Shown here in pieces: positions 27,304 through 35,696 of a stretch of 64,000 bases of DNA. Source of the DNA: Microlunatus parietis (GTDB lineage Bacteria > Actinomycetota > Actinomycetes > Propionibacteriales > Propionibacteriaceae); assembly GCF_013407955.1 (NCBI RefSeq), contig NZ_JACCBU010000001.1, positions 3,410,001-3,474,000 on the forward strand, written 5' to 3'. The translations under genes and the position numbers were made by a program. Positions within the stretch are counted from its first letter, which is position 1, and every line of letters begins with the position of its first letter. The notes beneath the pieces are model-generated. The model was not told the DNA's origin and ran no database searches. It was given only the letters and a program-made list of their open reading frames with translations.

Positions 27304-28350
27304 ATGACGGAAGACACCTCGCGGCCGGGGCGCATCCGGTTCCCGGACATCAGCCCGCGCGCGTACGAACACCCTGCCGATCGCGGTGCCCTGGTGGCGC
27401 TCCGAGCGATCCCCGGCTTCGACCAGGTGCTCAAGGCGATCTCCGGGGCGATCGGTGAACGCAGCGTCCGGCTCGCCTTCCTGGCCACCTCGATCCGGGT
27501 GTCGCCGCGCCAGTTCCCGGATCTGCACCAGGTGCTCACCGAATGCGCGACGACGCTGGACCTGCAGCCGGTGCCGGAGTTGTACGTGCAGCGCGACCCG
27601 ATGCCCAACGCGATGGCGATCGGCCTGGACAAGCCGATCATCGTGATCACCACCGGGATGCTGGACATCGTTGATCATGAAGGGCTGCGCTTTATCGTCG
27701 GGCACGAGGTCGGCCACGTGCTGTCCGGCCACGCGCTCTACCGGACGATGCTGCTGCAGCTGATCGCCGTCGCGAATTCGATCCAGTGGATGCCGATCGG
27801 CGCCTGGGGCCTGCGGGCGATCATCCTCGGCCTGAACGAGTGGTTCCGGAAGTCCGAGCTGTCCTGCGACCGGGCCGGGCTGCTCTGCGGCCAGGACCCG
27901 AAGGCGGCGCTGCGGGTGCACGCGGCGCTGGCCGGGGCCAAGGAGCCGGACGAGATGGACACCACCGCGTTCCTCGATCAGGCGAAGGAGTACGAGTCCG
28001 GTGGCGACATCCGAGACAGCTTCCTGAAGATCCTGCAGACCGCCGACCTGACTCATCCGATGGCGGCGCTGCGGGCCGCGGAGCTGCAGAAGTGGATCCA
28101 TGCCGGCTACGAGGACGTGCTGGCCGGCAACTATCCGCGCCGCTCGGCCGACAAGGACGCCCCGTTGAGCGAGGACGTGAAGGCCGCCGCAGCCTCATAC
28201 CGGAAGGACTTCGAGACCTCGGCCGACCCGCTGTTCAAGGTGCTCAACAAGGCCGGGTCGGTGGTCAGCGGAGTCAGCGGCAGTGCGGCGAACCGGGTCC
28301 GCGACTGGTGGAAGAGCGGCCCGGGCGCCCGGCCGGACGGCGATCGCTAG
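27304..28350 (+). CDS. M48 family zinc metallopeptidase
   Basis: 348 aa. Active site HEVGHVLSGHALY (about residues 139-151) within FIVGHEVGH and the downstream zinc ligand in SELSCDRAGLLCGQD. The core M48 region (MPNAMAIGLDKPIIVITTGMLDIVDHEGL) is intact. Hydrophobic stretches after HExxH (LLQLIAVANSIQW, WGLRAIILGLNEWF) could be membrane-embedded, but no clear N-terminal TM anchor as in HtpX is seen. C-terminal 60 residues are charged and probably disordered. Possible role in envelope or protein quality control. A TACCCT hexamer ends seven bases before the ATG. Confidence 0.85.
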   Translation: MTEDTSRPGRIRFPDISPRAYEHPADRGALVALRAIPGFDQVLKAISGAIGERSVRLAFLATSIRVSPRQFPDLHQVLTECATTLDLQPVPELYVQRDPMPNAMAIGLDKPIIVITTGMLDIVDHEGLRFIVGHEVGHVLSGHALYRTMLLQLIAVANSIQWMPIGAWGLRAIILGLNEWFRKSELSCDRAGLLCGQDPKAALRVHAALAGAKEPDEMDTTAFLDQAKEYESGGDIRDSFLKILQTADLTHPMAALRAAELQKWIHAGYEDVLAGNYPRRSADKDAPLSEDVKAAAASYRKDFETSADPLFKVLNKAGSVVSGVSGSAANRVRDWWKSGPGARPDGDR

Positions 28351-28360
28351 CCCACGGCCG

Positions 28361-29209
28361 ATGGTGCAGCCGTTGGTCGTGCACAGCGACGACGAACTCG
28401 CCGCTGTGCTCGGCGGGGAGCTCGTGAACCGGGAGCCGATCCGCGATTGGCCACTGTCGCTGACCGAGCGTGTCGAGCTGTCCGACGGCCGGAGGTACGC
28501 CTACAAGTCGACCCTGCCGCCGCTGATCGAGCCGGAGTTCTACGCCGCGGCGAAGTCGCCGTTGCTGCCGGGCCACCGTTATCTCGGCCGGCTGGCCGGG
28601 TGCTCGACGATGGTGATCGACTGGATAGACGCACCGTCAGTCGGCGAGCTGTCGGTCGACCATGATCAGCTGCGGCGACACGGCGAGGCGGTCCTTGATC
28701 AACTCGGCCGGTTGAGTCGGGGGCTGCCGGTGTGCCTCGACGTCGGGTCGCCGCACCTGTGGACCGCCGAGGTGGCCCGTACCCTCGACAAGCTCCGCCG
28801 CTTAATCATGGACGGACGGTTCACCGAACCCGGACCAGAGGTGATCAACGCAATCGCGGACTGGACCTCATCGGCGCCGGTGATCGACAAGATCGCTACT
28901 GAGTCCCGGGTAGTGCACCGGGACCTGAAACCTGAGCACATCCTCCTCGGCGAGGACGGCTACCGAGTGATCGACTGGCAGCATCCGGCCGTAGCACCGG
29001 CCCGGACCGACCTGGTCTGGCTGCTCGCCCACGGCGGCGTGGATGCCTTCCCGTACGTCGATCCGGCCGACTACGGCATCGCCCACTTCCTCCATCTGCG
29101 CTGGGCCGTGGTGGCCGCGCACGACTTCTTCCCGGAGTTCACCGCGCCGATCTTCCAGGACTGGGCCACCGAGGGTGCAACCGGCATCCTGCGCGCCGCC
29201 GGGTCATGA
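28361..29209 (+). CDS. Aminoglycoside-phosphotransferase-fold kinase
   Basis: 282 aa. APH/choline-kinase fold: N-lobe Lys in GRRYAYKSTLPP, catalytic loop RVVHRDLKPEHILL (about residue 187) and metal-binding Asp in YRVIDWQHPAVAPARTDLVWLL. Substrate not deducible; such proteins phosphorylate small molecules (aminoglycosides, sugars, homoserine) or are cryptic resistance-like kinases. Starts 10 bases after the protease gene, so possibly co-transcribed. The stop codon adjoins the convergent VOC gene. Confidence 0.78.
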   Translation: MVQPLVVHSDDELAAVLGGELVNREPIRDWPLSLTERVELSDGRRYAYKSTLPPLIEPEFYAAAKSPLLPGHRYLGRLAGCSTMVIDWIDAPSVGELSVDHDQLRRHGEAVLDQLGRLSRGLPVCLDVGSPHLWTAEVARTLDKLRRLIMDGRFTEPGPEVINAIADWTSSAPVIDKIATESRVVHRDLKPEHILLGEDGYRVIDWQHPAVAPARTDLVWLLAHGGVDAFPYVDPADYGIAHFLHLRWAVVAAHDFFPEFTAPIFQDWATEGATGILRAAGS

Positions 29210-29572
29210 TCAACTCGGCGCCGCGCCGAGGTGGACCACGTTGCCGTCGAAATCCTTGACCTGCGCGGTCCGTTCGCCCCACGGTTGATCCGCCGGCTCG
29301 ACGTCGACCGTCACCCCGGCCGCCCGGAGTTGATCAACGGCGGCGTCGCAGTCGTCCACGTACAACCAGAGGGCGAACCGGCGCGACGGTTCGGTCGCCT
29401 CGGGGTCGCGGCCGATGCCGAGCTTGGTCCCACCGATCGTCAAGGAGACGTAGTCCGGCGGGCCCGAGTCGGGGAACTGGTAGATCACCTCCGCTCCCAC
29501 CAGGTCACGGTAGAACCGCAGCGCGCGGTCCACCTCCGGCACCGCGATGATCGGAAACGACTCCTTGAACAT
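29210..29572 (-). CDS. VOC (glyoxalase/bleomycin-resistance-like) protein
   Basis: 120 aa. Two beta-alpha-beta-beta-beta units: FPIIAVPEVDRALRFYRDLVGAEVIY and FALWLYVDDCDAAVDQLRAAGVTV...WGERTAQVKDFDGNVVHL. Metal ligands may be Glu/His at the usual ends, but the first His is missing (PIIAV), so glyoxalase I activity is not implied. GGGAG Shine-Dalgarno five bases before ATG 29572. Divergent from the SRPBCC-tetR operon with a TetR-type operator in the intergenic region. Confidence 0.85.
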   Translation of the reverse strand: MFKESFPIIAVPEVDRALRFYRDLVGAEVIYQFPDSGPPDYVSLTIGGTKLGIGRDPEATEPSRRFALWLYVDDCDAAVDQLRAAGVTVDVEPADQPWGERTAQVKDFDGNVVHLGAAPS

Positions 29573-29642
29573 CCGCACTCCCTTCCTCGAAGTTTCACCT
29601 CTACCACGTCCGAGCCTCCCGGAAATCGACACCGAAGCCGCG

Positions 29643-29658
29643 TGTACCATTTGGTACA
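29643..29658. promoter_or_regulatory. Perfect TetR-type operator TGTACCA-TT-TGGTACA
   Basis: Sixteen-base palindrome with 7-bp arms and a TT centre. Its last base is the A of the SRPBCC start codon (ATG 29658), and TACCAT inside it, seven bases before the ATG, can serve as a -10 element. It stands between the VOC gene and the SRPBCC-tetR operon, so the downstream-encoded TetR is the natural ligand. Confidence 0.7.
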
Positions 29659-30077
29659 TGAACCTGGAACAAGAGGCCGCGATCGCTGCACCGTCCTCGA
29701 CCGTGTGGTCGATCCTCGCCGACGTCGAGCGCTGGCCGGAGTGGACGGCGTCCATGAAGTCGATCCGGCTGCTCGACGGCGAACTCCGGGTCGGGGCCCG
29801 CGTCGAGGTCGTCCAGCCGAAGCTGCCGAAGGCGGTCTGGACCGTGAGCCGACTCGACGAGGGCAGCCGGTTCGACTGGACCGCCCACTCGACCGGGCTG
29901 ACGACGGTCGGCCGCCACTCGGTCGAACCGAGCGCGACCGGTTCCCGGGCGAAGCTGGGCTTCGAGCAGACCGGCCCGCTGGCCGGGCTGTTCGGGCTGC
30001 TGCTCGGCAAGCTGGCCCGGGACTACGTCGCGATGGAGATGGCCGGCCTCAAGGAACGGTCCGAGGCCACTCGGTGA
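29658..30077 (+). CDS. SRPBCC (START-like) polyketide-cyclase/dehydrase family protein
   Basis: 139 aa. Hallmark N-terminus AAIAAPSSTVWSILADVERWPEWTASMKSI, then GELRVGARVEVVQPKLPKAVWTVSRLDEGSRFDW, GRHSVEPSATGSRAKLGFEQTG and a C-terminal helix LGKLARDYVAMEMAGLKER. Family binds hydrophobic ligands; no catalytic residues can be assigned. Directly after the palindromic operator and co-translated with tetR (overlap GTGA at 30074-30077). Confidence 0.85.
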   Translation: MNLEQEAAIAAPSSTVWSILADVERWPEWTASMKSIRLLDGELRVGARVEVVQPKLPKAVWTVSRLDEGSRFDWTAHSTGLTTVGRHSVEPSATGSRAKLGFEQTGPLAGLFGLLLGKLARDYVAMEMAGLKERSEATR

Positions 30078-30631
30078 CGGGTCGGCAGGCGCTGTTGGAC
30101 CGCGCCGTCGACTACCTGTCCCGGGCCGGCATCGGCGACATCAGCCTGCGCCGCCTGGCCGAGGAGCTCGGCACCAGCCACCGGATGGTGATCTATCACT
30201 TCGGGTCGAGGGACGGCCTGTTGACCGCGGTCGTCGCCGAGGTGGAGCGGCAGCAGCGGGACCTGCTCGACGCCGCGATGGATCCCGAGCGGCCGACGCT
30301 GGAACAGGGCCGACGCTATTGGCAGGCGGTCGCGACGGCTGCCGAGCGGCACGGCCGACTGTTCTTCGAGCTGGCCGCGCACGCGATGCAGGACCGGGAG
30401 CACGCGCGGCCGTTGCAGCGCGGGTTGATCGATCCCTGGCTGCCGCCCATGGAACGGCTGTGCCGGAAGCTCGACGTACCGGAAGAGGACTGTGCGGCGA
30501 CAGCGCGGCTCGCCCTGGCTGCGGCCCGCGGGCTGCTGTTCGACCTGCTGCTGACCGGGGATCGCGACGCCGTCGACGCCGCCGCCGATCGGCTGAACCA
30601 GCTGCTCGTACGAGGATCGTTGCGATCTTGA
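30074..30631 (+). CDS. TetR family transcriptional regulator
   Basis: 185 aa. N-terminal HTH (about 5-50): QALLDRAVDYLSRAGIGDISLRRLAEELGTSHRMVIYHFGSRDGLLTAV, split here by normal TetR spacing, with YHF at the recognition-helix end. C-terminal ligand-binding domain is all-helical (AVATAAERHGRLFFELAAHAM; AATARLALAAARGLLFDLLL). GTG 30074 overlaps the SRPBCC stop. Probably binds TGTACCATTTGGTACA at 29643-29658, repressing both its own operon and perhaps the VOC gene. Confidence 0.9.
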   Translation: MTGRQALLDRAVDYLSRAGIGDISLRRLAEELGTSHRMVIYHFGSRDGLLTAVVAEVERQQRDLLDAAMDPERPTLEQGRRYWQAVATAAERHGRLFFELAAHAMQDREHARPLQRGLIDPWLPPMERLCRKLDVPEEDCAATARLALAAARGLLFDLLLTGDRDAVDAAADRLNQLLVRGSLRS

Positions 30632-30689
30632 ACGACGACATCCTCCGATCTGCCGGATCCGGCGGCCCGGTGGGTGCAGAATCATGATC

Positions 30690-31148
30690 ATGAAGCAGTA
30701 CCCGGTTCGGCGGGCGACGGCGCCGACCCTCCACCTGCTCGCCAGCCCCGACGGCTCCGGCACCTCCGACCTCGCCCGGGAGCTGGAGCGGAGCCATCCT
30801 GCGGTCCGATTCACCCTTGATGAGTGGATGCAGCAGCTCTACCGGCTGCCGGACGACGATCCTGGCTACCGCGAGTTCGCCGACCGCTGCACGGCCCTGA
30901 TCTGGGACACCGCCGGCCAGGTGCTCGGCGCCGGTACCGACGCGGTGCTGGACTGGAACCTGTGGAGCCGGTCGGAGCGCACGGCCTGGCGGGATCGGGC
31001 CCGGATCGCCGGCTTCCGGGCTGTCGTGCACCTGCTCCCCGGCCGGGCCGGGCGGTCCGATCCGCGCTTCGAGGAGCCCTGCGCCGACGAGGAGCTGGAG
31101 ATCAGGATCGTGAGCCCGGAGCGGAAGCTCCCGTCCAGCCTCGATTGA
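30690..31148 (+). CDS. P-loop-like NTPase/kinase with degenerate Walker A
   Basis: 152 aa. Resembles small AAA-type kinases (LHLLASPDGSGTSDLARELE, VRFTLDEWMQQLYRLPDDDPGYREF, DAVLDWNLWSRSERTAWRDRARIAG, CADEELEIRI), where the expected motif is GxxGSGKST. Here the motif reads SPDGSGTS: the first Gly and the catalytic Lys are replaced, so ATP binding is doubtful. Start ATG 30690 gives a CAGAAT hexamer seven bases upstream; ATG 30684 (ATGATCATG) is equally possible. The degenerate motif may mark a decaying gene or a changed function. Confidence 0.6.
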   Translation: MKQYPVRRATAPTLHLLASPDGSGTSDLARELERSHPAVRFTLDEWMQQLYRLPDDDPGYREFADRCTALIWDTAGQVLGAGTDAVLDWNLWSRSERTAWRDRARIAGFRAVVHLLPGRAGRSDPRFEEPCADEELEIRIVSPERKLPSSLD

Positions 31149-31199
31149 GCTTTGCGGCCCGCGATGCGGCTGTCGGTGGCCGCCACTAAGGTCGGCCGG

Positions 31200-32025
31200 G
31201 TGACTGACACGCTGACAGCAGAGACCCTGGCCATCGGCGGCCACGGGGAGCAGCAGGATCCGATCGCGGAAGCGGTCGCCCGGCAGGCGAACCTGGCGCA
31301 GTTCTTCCTCGGCGATCCGCAGGGTTGGAAGGCGCCGAAGGTCGCCTACGCCGGCGGTGCCGTGGCGCTGCGGGGAGGCGGCCGAGGCCGCGAAGATCAC
31401 GTTGTACGTGCACGCGCCGTACGTGCTGAATGTCGCGACCTCGAACAACCGGATCCGGATCCCGAGCCGGAAGCTGCTGCAGCAGACGGTCACGCTGGCG
31501 GCCGAGGTCGGCGCCGCCGGGGTGATCGTGCACGGCGGCCACGGGCTGAAGGACGACGATCCCGAGGCCGGCTTCGACAACTGGCGCAAGTGCGTCGACC
31601 GGCTGGACGCGCCGGTGCCGATCCTGATCGAGAACACCGCGGGCGGCGACAACGCGATGGCCCGGCGGCTGGACCGGATTGCCCGGCTCTGGGACGCGAT
31701 CGGGCAGGCCGAGGGCGGCGACCGGGTCGGCTTCTGTCTCGATACCTGCCATGCGCACGCCGGCGGCGAGGACCTGGCCGGGGTGGTCGATCGGGTGAAG
31801 GCGATCACCGGTCGGGTCGACCTGGTGCACGCCAACAACTCCCGCGACACGTTCGACTCCGGCGCGGACCGGCACGCGAACTTCGCCGACGGCGAGATCG
31901 CCGGCGAGTCGCTGCTGCATGTGGTCACGACCGCCGGGGCGCCGGTGATCGTCGAGACGCCGGGCGGCCGGGAGGGTCAGGGCGCCGACATCGCCTGGCT
32001 GCGGGAGCGGCTCCCCCAGGCCTGA
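31200..32025 (+). pseudogene. Endonuclease IV-like (deoxyribonuclease IV) gene with a one-base frameshift
   Basis: An AP endonuclease IV family TIM barrel. The N-terminal part (GTG 31200: [34 protein letters not shown]) is in one frame; from about 31376 the rest is in another ([84 protein letters not shown]). The switch is at a run of four G (31372-31375): removing one G reads [11 protein letters not shown] continuously. The usual metal-ligand His, Glu and Asp motifs are all present. Either a sequencing error in a homopolymer or a recent loss of function. A TAAGGT hexamer lies seven bases before the GTG. Confidence 0.8.
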
Positions 32026-32074
32026 ACCGCCGGAACGCGGCGGGGTAAACCGCTCGACACCGCCGATAGCCTCC

Positions 32075-32614
32075 ATGATCGTGGCGACCCTGGAGATCAG
32101 AAGGCACAGTCTGCGCAAGACCGGCGGCGGGTCGCAGCTCTCCCAGGCAGGGGTCGATCTGGCGCGCAGGATCGGTCAGTCGATGGGACCGTACGACCTC
32201 GTCGCGACCAGCGTGGTGCCGCGGGCGCGGGAGACCGCGCTGGCGATGGGGTTCGCCGTCGATCATGAGGTGGTGACGCTCGGCAGCGATCCGGGGCTCT
32301 ACGCCGAGGGCGAGGAGGGCGGGCTCGCCCAGGCGGAGAACCCGTTCCCGGTCCTGGCCGAGTTGATCAGGTCCGGCGGCGCCTACCACCGCTACGCCCA
32401 CTCCATCGCCGCGCTCTGGCGAGACCTGATGACTCCGCTCCCGGCGACCGGATCGGTCCTGGTCGTCGGCCATTCCGGTGAGCTGGAGGCAACCCTGGTG
32501 GCCTGCCTGCCCGACGCCGACTACACCGCCTGGGGACCACGGTTCGGCTGCTGCGAAGGGGCCCGGCTGACGTTCACCGACCATTTCACCGGCGTCGAGT
32601 TCGTCCGGCTCTGA
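32075..32614 (+). CDS. Histidine phosphatase family protein (phosphoglycerate-mutase-like)
   Basis: 179 aa. Starts LEIRRHSLRKTGGGSQLSQAG, the RH(G/S) phosphate pocket of the family with RHS instead of RHG; second catalytic His in GSVLVVGHSGELEATL; conserved Arg in ATSVVPRARETALAMGF. SixA/phosphoglycerate-mutase-like small phosphatase, substrate unknown. The start could also be GTG 32081. Two bases upstream of the next kinase gene (ATG in TGATCATG), which suggests coupling. Confidence 0.82.
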   Translation: MIVATLEIRRHSLRKTGGGSQLSQAGVDLARRIGQSMGPYDLVATSVVPRARETALAMGFAVDHEVVTLGSDPGLYAEGEEGGLAQAENPFPVLAELIRSGGAYHRYAHSIAALWRDLMTPLPATGSVLVVGHSGELEATLVACLPDADYTAWGPRFGCCEGARLTFTDHFTGVEFVRL

Positions 32615-32616
32615 TC

Positions 32617-33621
32617 ATGATTGACCTCGAACGGGAGCTCTCGGCGCTGCTGGCCCGGAACTGGTCGATCGAGGCCGTGCTGACCGCGCCGGCCCGCGGC
32701 ACCAACAACCTGATGCGGATCGTGCACGACGCCGGCGAACCGACCGGCCGGCCGCTCGGCCTGATCCGCGTCTACCAGAATCTTGATCATGACCGGGTGA
32801 TCCGGGAGCACCGGCTGCTGGACCGGCTGGCCGGCGCCGGGCTGCCGTTCCGGGTGCCGCGGCCGCGGCCCGCCGCGGACGGCCGGACGGTGATCGAGAC
32901 CGAGGCCGGGCCGGTCAGCCTGATCGACTGGATCGACGGTTCCCGGCCGGACCTGGACCGGCCCGAGGCGCTGCGGGCGGCCGGCCGGGCCCTCGGCCGA
33001 CTGGATGCCGCCCTCGCTGACGTACCCGCGGAGGCGGCGCCGTTCGACTGGACGACCCCCGACCTCGCCCTGGCCGGGATCGACGACGACCGGATCGACG
33101 CCCTCGTCGCTGCGGGTCTGGCCGCCGAGCAGGTCGCCTGGCTGCGTGACCACTCCGGGCCGCCGCCGCGGCGGGACGGGTTGCCGCTGCAGGTCATCCA
33201 CGAGGACTTCGGCGCGTCCAACCTGCTCGCGGCCGGGCCGCCGACCGTGATCACCGGCGTGATCGATTTCGAGGTGGCCGGCCGTGATCTCCGCGCCAAC
33301 GAACTGGCCATCGCGCTCGACCAGTCCGGCGCGCTGGACGGGCCGGACTGGCGGGAGAAGTCCCGCGCACTCGCCACCGGCTACGGCGAGGCGCTGCGGC
33401 TCGACGACGCGGAGATCGCCGAGCAGCCGTTGTTGATCATGGAGCGGACGCTCGGCACGGTCGGCTGGCGGACCGGGCGCTGGCTCGCCGGGCACGACTC
33501 GCTCGAGGACGTGGCCGAGCGGATCGAGGCGTCCCGGACGGCCGAGCGGTGGCTGGCCCGCAACGCCGCGGAGCTGGTCGATCTGCTGCGTCGGGGGCTG
33601 GCGGATACGCTCGACCGGTGA
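32617..33621 (+). CDS. Aminoglycoside-phosphotransferase-fold kinase
   Basis: 334 aa. APH-fold: RGTNNLMRIVHDAG nucleotide loop, catalytic loop LQVIHEDFGASNLLA and metal Asp in VITGVIDFEVAGRDLRANELAIAL. The EDFGASNLL sequence resembles homoserine-kinase/choline-kinase-type phosphotransferases, but substrate cannot be named. The final TGA overlaps the GTG of the pta gene (GTGA at 33618-33621), so it is the first gene of a pta-ackA operon, or the second after the phosphatase. Confidence 0.8.
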   Translation: MIDLERELSALLARNWSIEAVLTAPARGTNNLMRIVHDAGEPTGRPLGLIRVYQNLDHDRVIREHRLLDRLAGAGLPFRVPRPRPAADGRTVIETEAGPVSLIDWIDGSRPDLDRPEALRAAGRALGRLDAALADVPAEAAPFDWTTPDLALAGIDDDRIDALVAAGLAAEQVAWLRDHSGPPPRRDGLPLQVIHEDFGASNLLAAGPPTVITGVIDFEVAGRDLRANELAIALDQSGALDGPDWREKSRALATGYGEALRLDDAEIAEQPLLIMERTLGTVGWRTGRWLAGHDSLEDVAERIEASRTAERWLARNAAELVDLLRRGLADTLDR

Positions 33622-35696
33622 ACCGAACCGTCTATGTCGCCTCCGTCGAGGGGCAGACCGGTAAGTCCGCCGTCGCGCTCGGCCTGCTCGACGCGTTGAT
33701 CCGGGAGGTCGGATCGGTCGGTGTCTTCCGGCCGCTCATCAGCGCCGCCGGCGAGCAGGGCCGCGACGTGATCTTGGACCTGCTGGTCAGCCGGCCGGGC
33801 ATCGAGCAGACGTACGAGGAGGCTGTCGGCGTCGGCTACGAGGCCGCCCGGGCCGATCCGGACGAGGCACTGCACCAGATCGTGCAGCGGTGCGCGACGC
33901 TGCGGGAGCGGTTCGAGGTGGTGCTCGTGCTCGGCTCCGACTACACCGACATCACGACCGCGACCGAGCTGTCGTTCAACGCCAAGATCGCGGCCAATCT
34001 CGGCGCCCCGGTGGTGCTCGTCGTGCACGGCCGGAACCGTACGCCGGAACAGATCCGGGCGGCCGCCGACGGTGCGCTGGCCGAGTTCCGCGCCCAGCAC
34101 GCCCAGTCGGTCGCCGTGATCGCGAACCGGGTCGATCCGGGTGCCCTTACCGAGGTTGTCGCGGCCCTGACCGGGCACCCGGAGGCGCCGATGGTCGCCG
34201 CGCTGCCGGAGAGCCCGATGCTCTCCGCGCCGACCGTACGGATGCTGGGCCGGGCCGTCGGCGGCAGCCTCGTGCAGGGCGTCGATGCCTGGCAGGACCG
34301 CGAGTCGCAGGGCATCATCGTCGCGGCGATGACCCTGCCCAACGTGCTGGACCGGCTCACCCCGGACGCGACCGTGATCACCGCCAGCGACCGGGCCGAC
34401 CTGATTCCCGGGCTGGTGCTCGCCCACCAGTCCGGGACCTTCCCCGCCCTGGCGGCGATCGTGTTGACCGGCGGCTACCCGCTGCCGGACTCCATCCGCC
34501 GGCTGGCCCGCGGCATCGAGCAGGACCTGCCGGTGCTGCTGACCGAGCTCGGCACGTTCGACACCGCGGAGCGGCTGTCCCGGGTCCGCGGGCCGATGAC
34601 GAAGGACTCCACGACCAAGATCGAGACCGCCCGCCGGCTGTTCGCCGAGAACGTCGACCAGGCCTCGCTGCTGCGGGCCATCGAGGTCTCCGCGTCGCCG
34701 GTCCGGACCCCGATCATGTTCGAACATCAGGTGATGGAGCGGGCCCGGGCCCAGCGGATGCACATCGTGCTGCCGGAGAGCACCGACGATCGGATCCTCG
34801 AAGCAGCGGCGATCATCCTGCGCCGCGGCGTCGCCGAGCTGACCCTGCTCGGCGACGCGACCAAGATCGGTTCCCGGGCCTCCAGCCTCGGTCTGCAGCT
34901 GGACCAGGCCAAGATCATCTCGCCGAACGACCCGGAACTCGTCGAGCGGTTCGCGGCCGCTTACGCCGAAGCTCGCGCGCACAAGGGCGTGACGCCGGAG
35001 AAGGCCCGCGAGGTGATCACCGACGGCGCGTACTTCGGCACCATGATGGTCCATCTCGGCCTGGCCGACGGGATGGTGTCCGGCGCGATCAACACCACCG
35101 CGCACACGATCCGGCCGGCGCTGGAGTTCATCAAGACCAGGCCCGGTGTCGACGTCGTGTCCAGCGTGTTCCTGATGTGCCTGGCCGACCGGGTGCTGGT
35201 GTACGGGGACTGCGCGGTGATCCCCGAGCCGACCGTTGATCAACTGGCCGACATCGCGATCGCCTCGGCCGAGACCGCGCGCCAGTTCGACGTCGAGCCG
35301 CGGGTCGCCATGCTGTCGTACTCGACGGGGAGTTCGGGTACGGGCTCCGAGGTGGACCGGGTCCGGGCCGCGACCGAACTGGTCGCGCAACGGGAGCCGG
35401 ACCTGCCGCTGGAGGGACCGATCCAGTACGACGCCGCGATCGACCCCGGCGTCGCCGCGACCAAGCTGCCCGACTCCGACGTGGCGGGCAAGGCGACCGT
35501 GTTCATCTTCCCGGACCTGAACACCGGCAACAACACGTACAAGGCGGTGCAGCGCAGTGCCGGCGCCGTCGCGGTCGGCCCGGTCCTGCAAGGGCTGAAG
35601 AAGCCGGTCAATGATCTTTCCCGCGGCGCCACCGTCGACGACATCGTCAACACGGTGGCGATCACCGCGATCCAGGCCCAGGCGGTGGCCCGATGA
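33618..35696 (+). CDS. pta: Phosphate acetyltransferase (long form)
   Basis: 692 aa. Converts acetyl-CoA and phosphate to acetyl phosphate. N-terminal P-loop-like DRTGG-type regulatory domain (VYVASVEGQTGKSAVALGLLDAL, degenerate Walker A without a hydrolytic site) and C-terminal catalytic Pta domain (about 370-690): MHIVLPESTDDRILEAA, DGMVSGAINTTAHTIRPALEFIKT, GSEVDRVRAATEL, FPDLNTGNNTYKAVQRS and GPVLQGLKKPVNDLSRG. Full length for the E. coli-type enzyme. Overlaps ackA by four bases (ATGA at 35693-35696). Confidence 0.95.
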   Translation: MNRTVYVASVEGQTGKSAVALGLLDALIREVGSVGVFRPLISAAGEQGRDVILDLLVSRPGIEQTYEEAVGVGYEAARADPDEALHQIVQRCATLRERFEVVLVLGSDYTDITTATELSFNAKIAANLGAPVVLVVHGRNRTPEQIRAAADGALAEFRAQHAQSVAVIANRVDPGALTEVVAALTGHPEAPMVAALPESPMLSAPTVRMLGRAVGGSLVQGVDAWQDRESQGIIVAAMTLPNVLDRLTPDATVITASDRADLIPGLVLAHQSGTFPALAAIVLTGGYPLPDSIRRLARGIEQDLPVLLTELGTFDTAERLSRVRGPMTKDSTTKIETARRLFAENVDQASLLRAIEVSASPVRTPIMFEHQVMERARAQRMHIVLPESTDDRILEAAAIILRRGVAELTLLGDATKIGSRASSLGLQLDQAKIISPNDPELVERFAAAYAEARAHKGVTPEKAREVITDGAYFGTMMVHLGLADGMVSGAINTTAHTIRPALEFIKTRPGVDVVSSVFLMCLADRVLVYGDCAVIPEPTVDQLADIAIASAETARQFDVEPRVAMLSYSTGSSGTGSEVDRVRAATELVAQREPDLPLEGPIQYDAAIDPGVAATKLPDSDVAGKATVFIFPDLNTGNNTYKAVQRSAGAVAVGPVLQGLKKPVNDLSRGATVDDIVNTVAITAIQAQAVAR

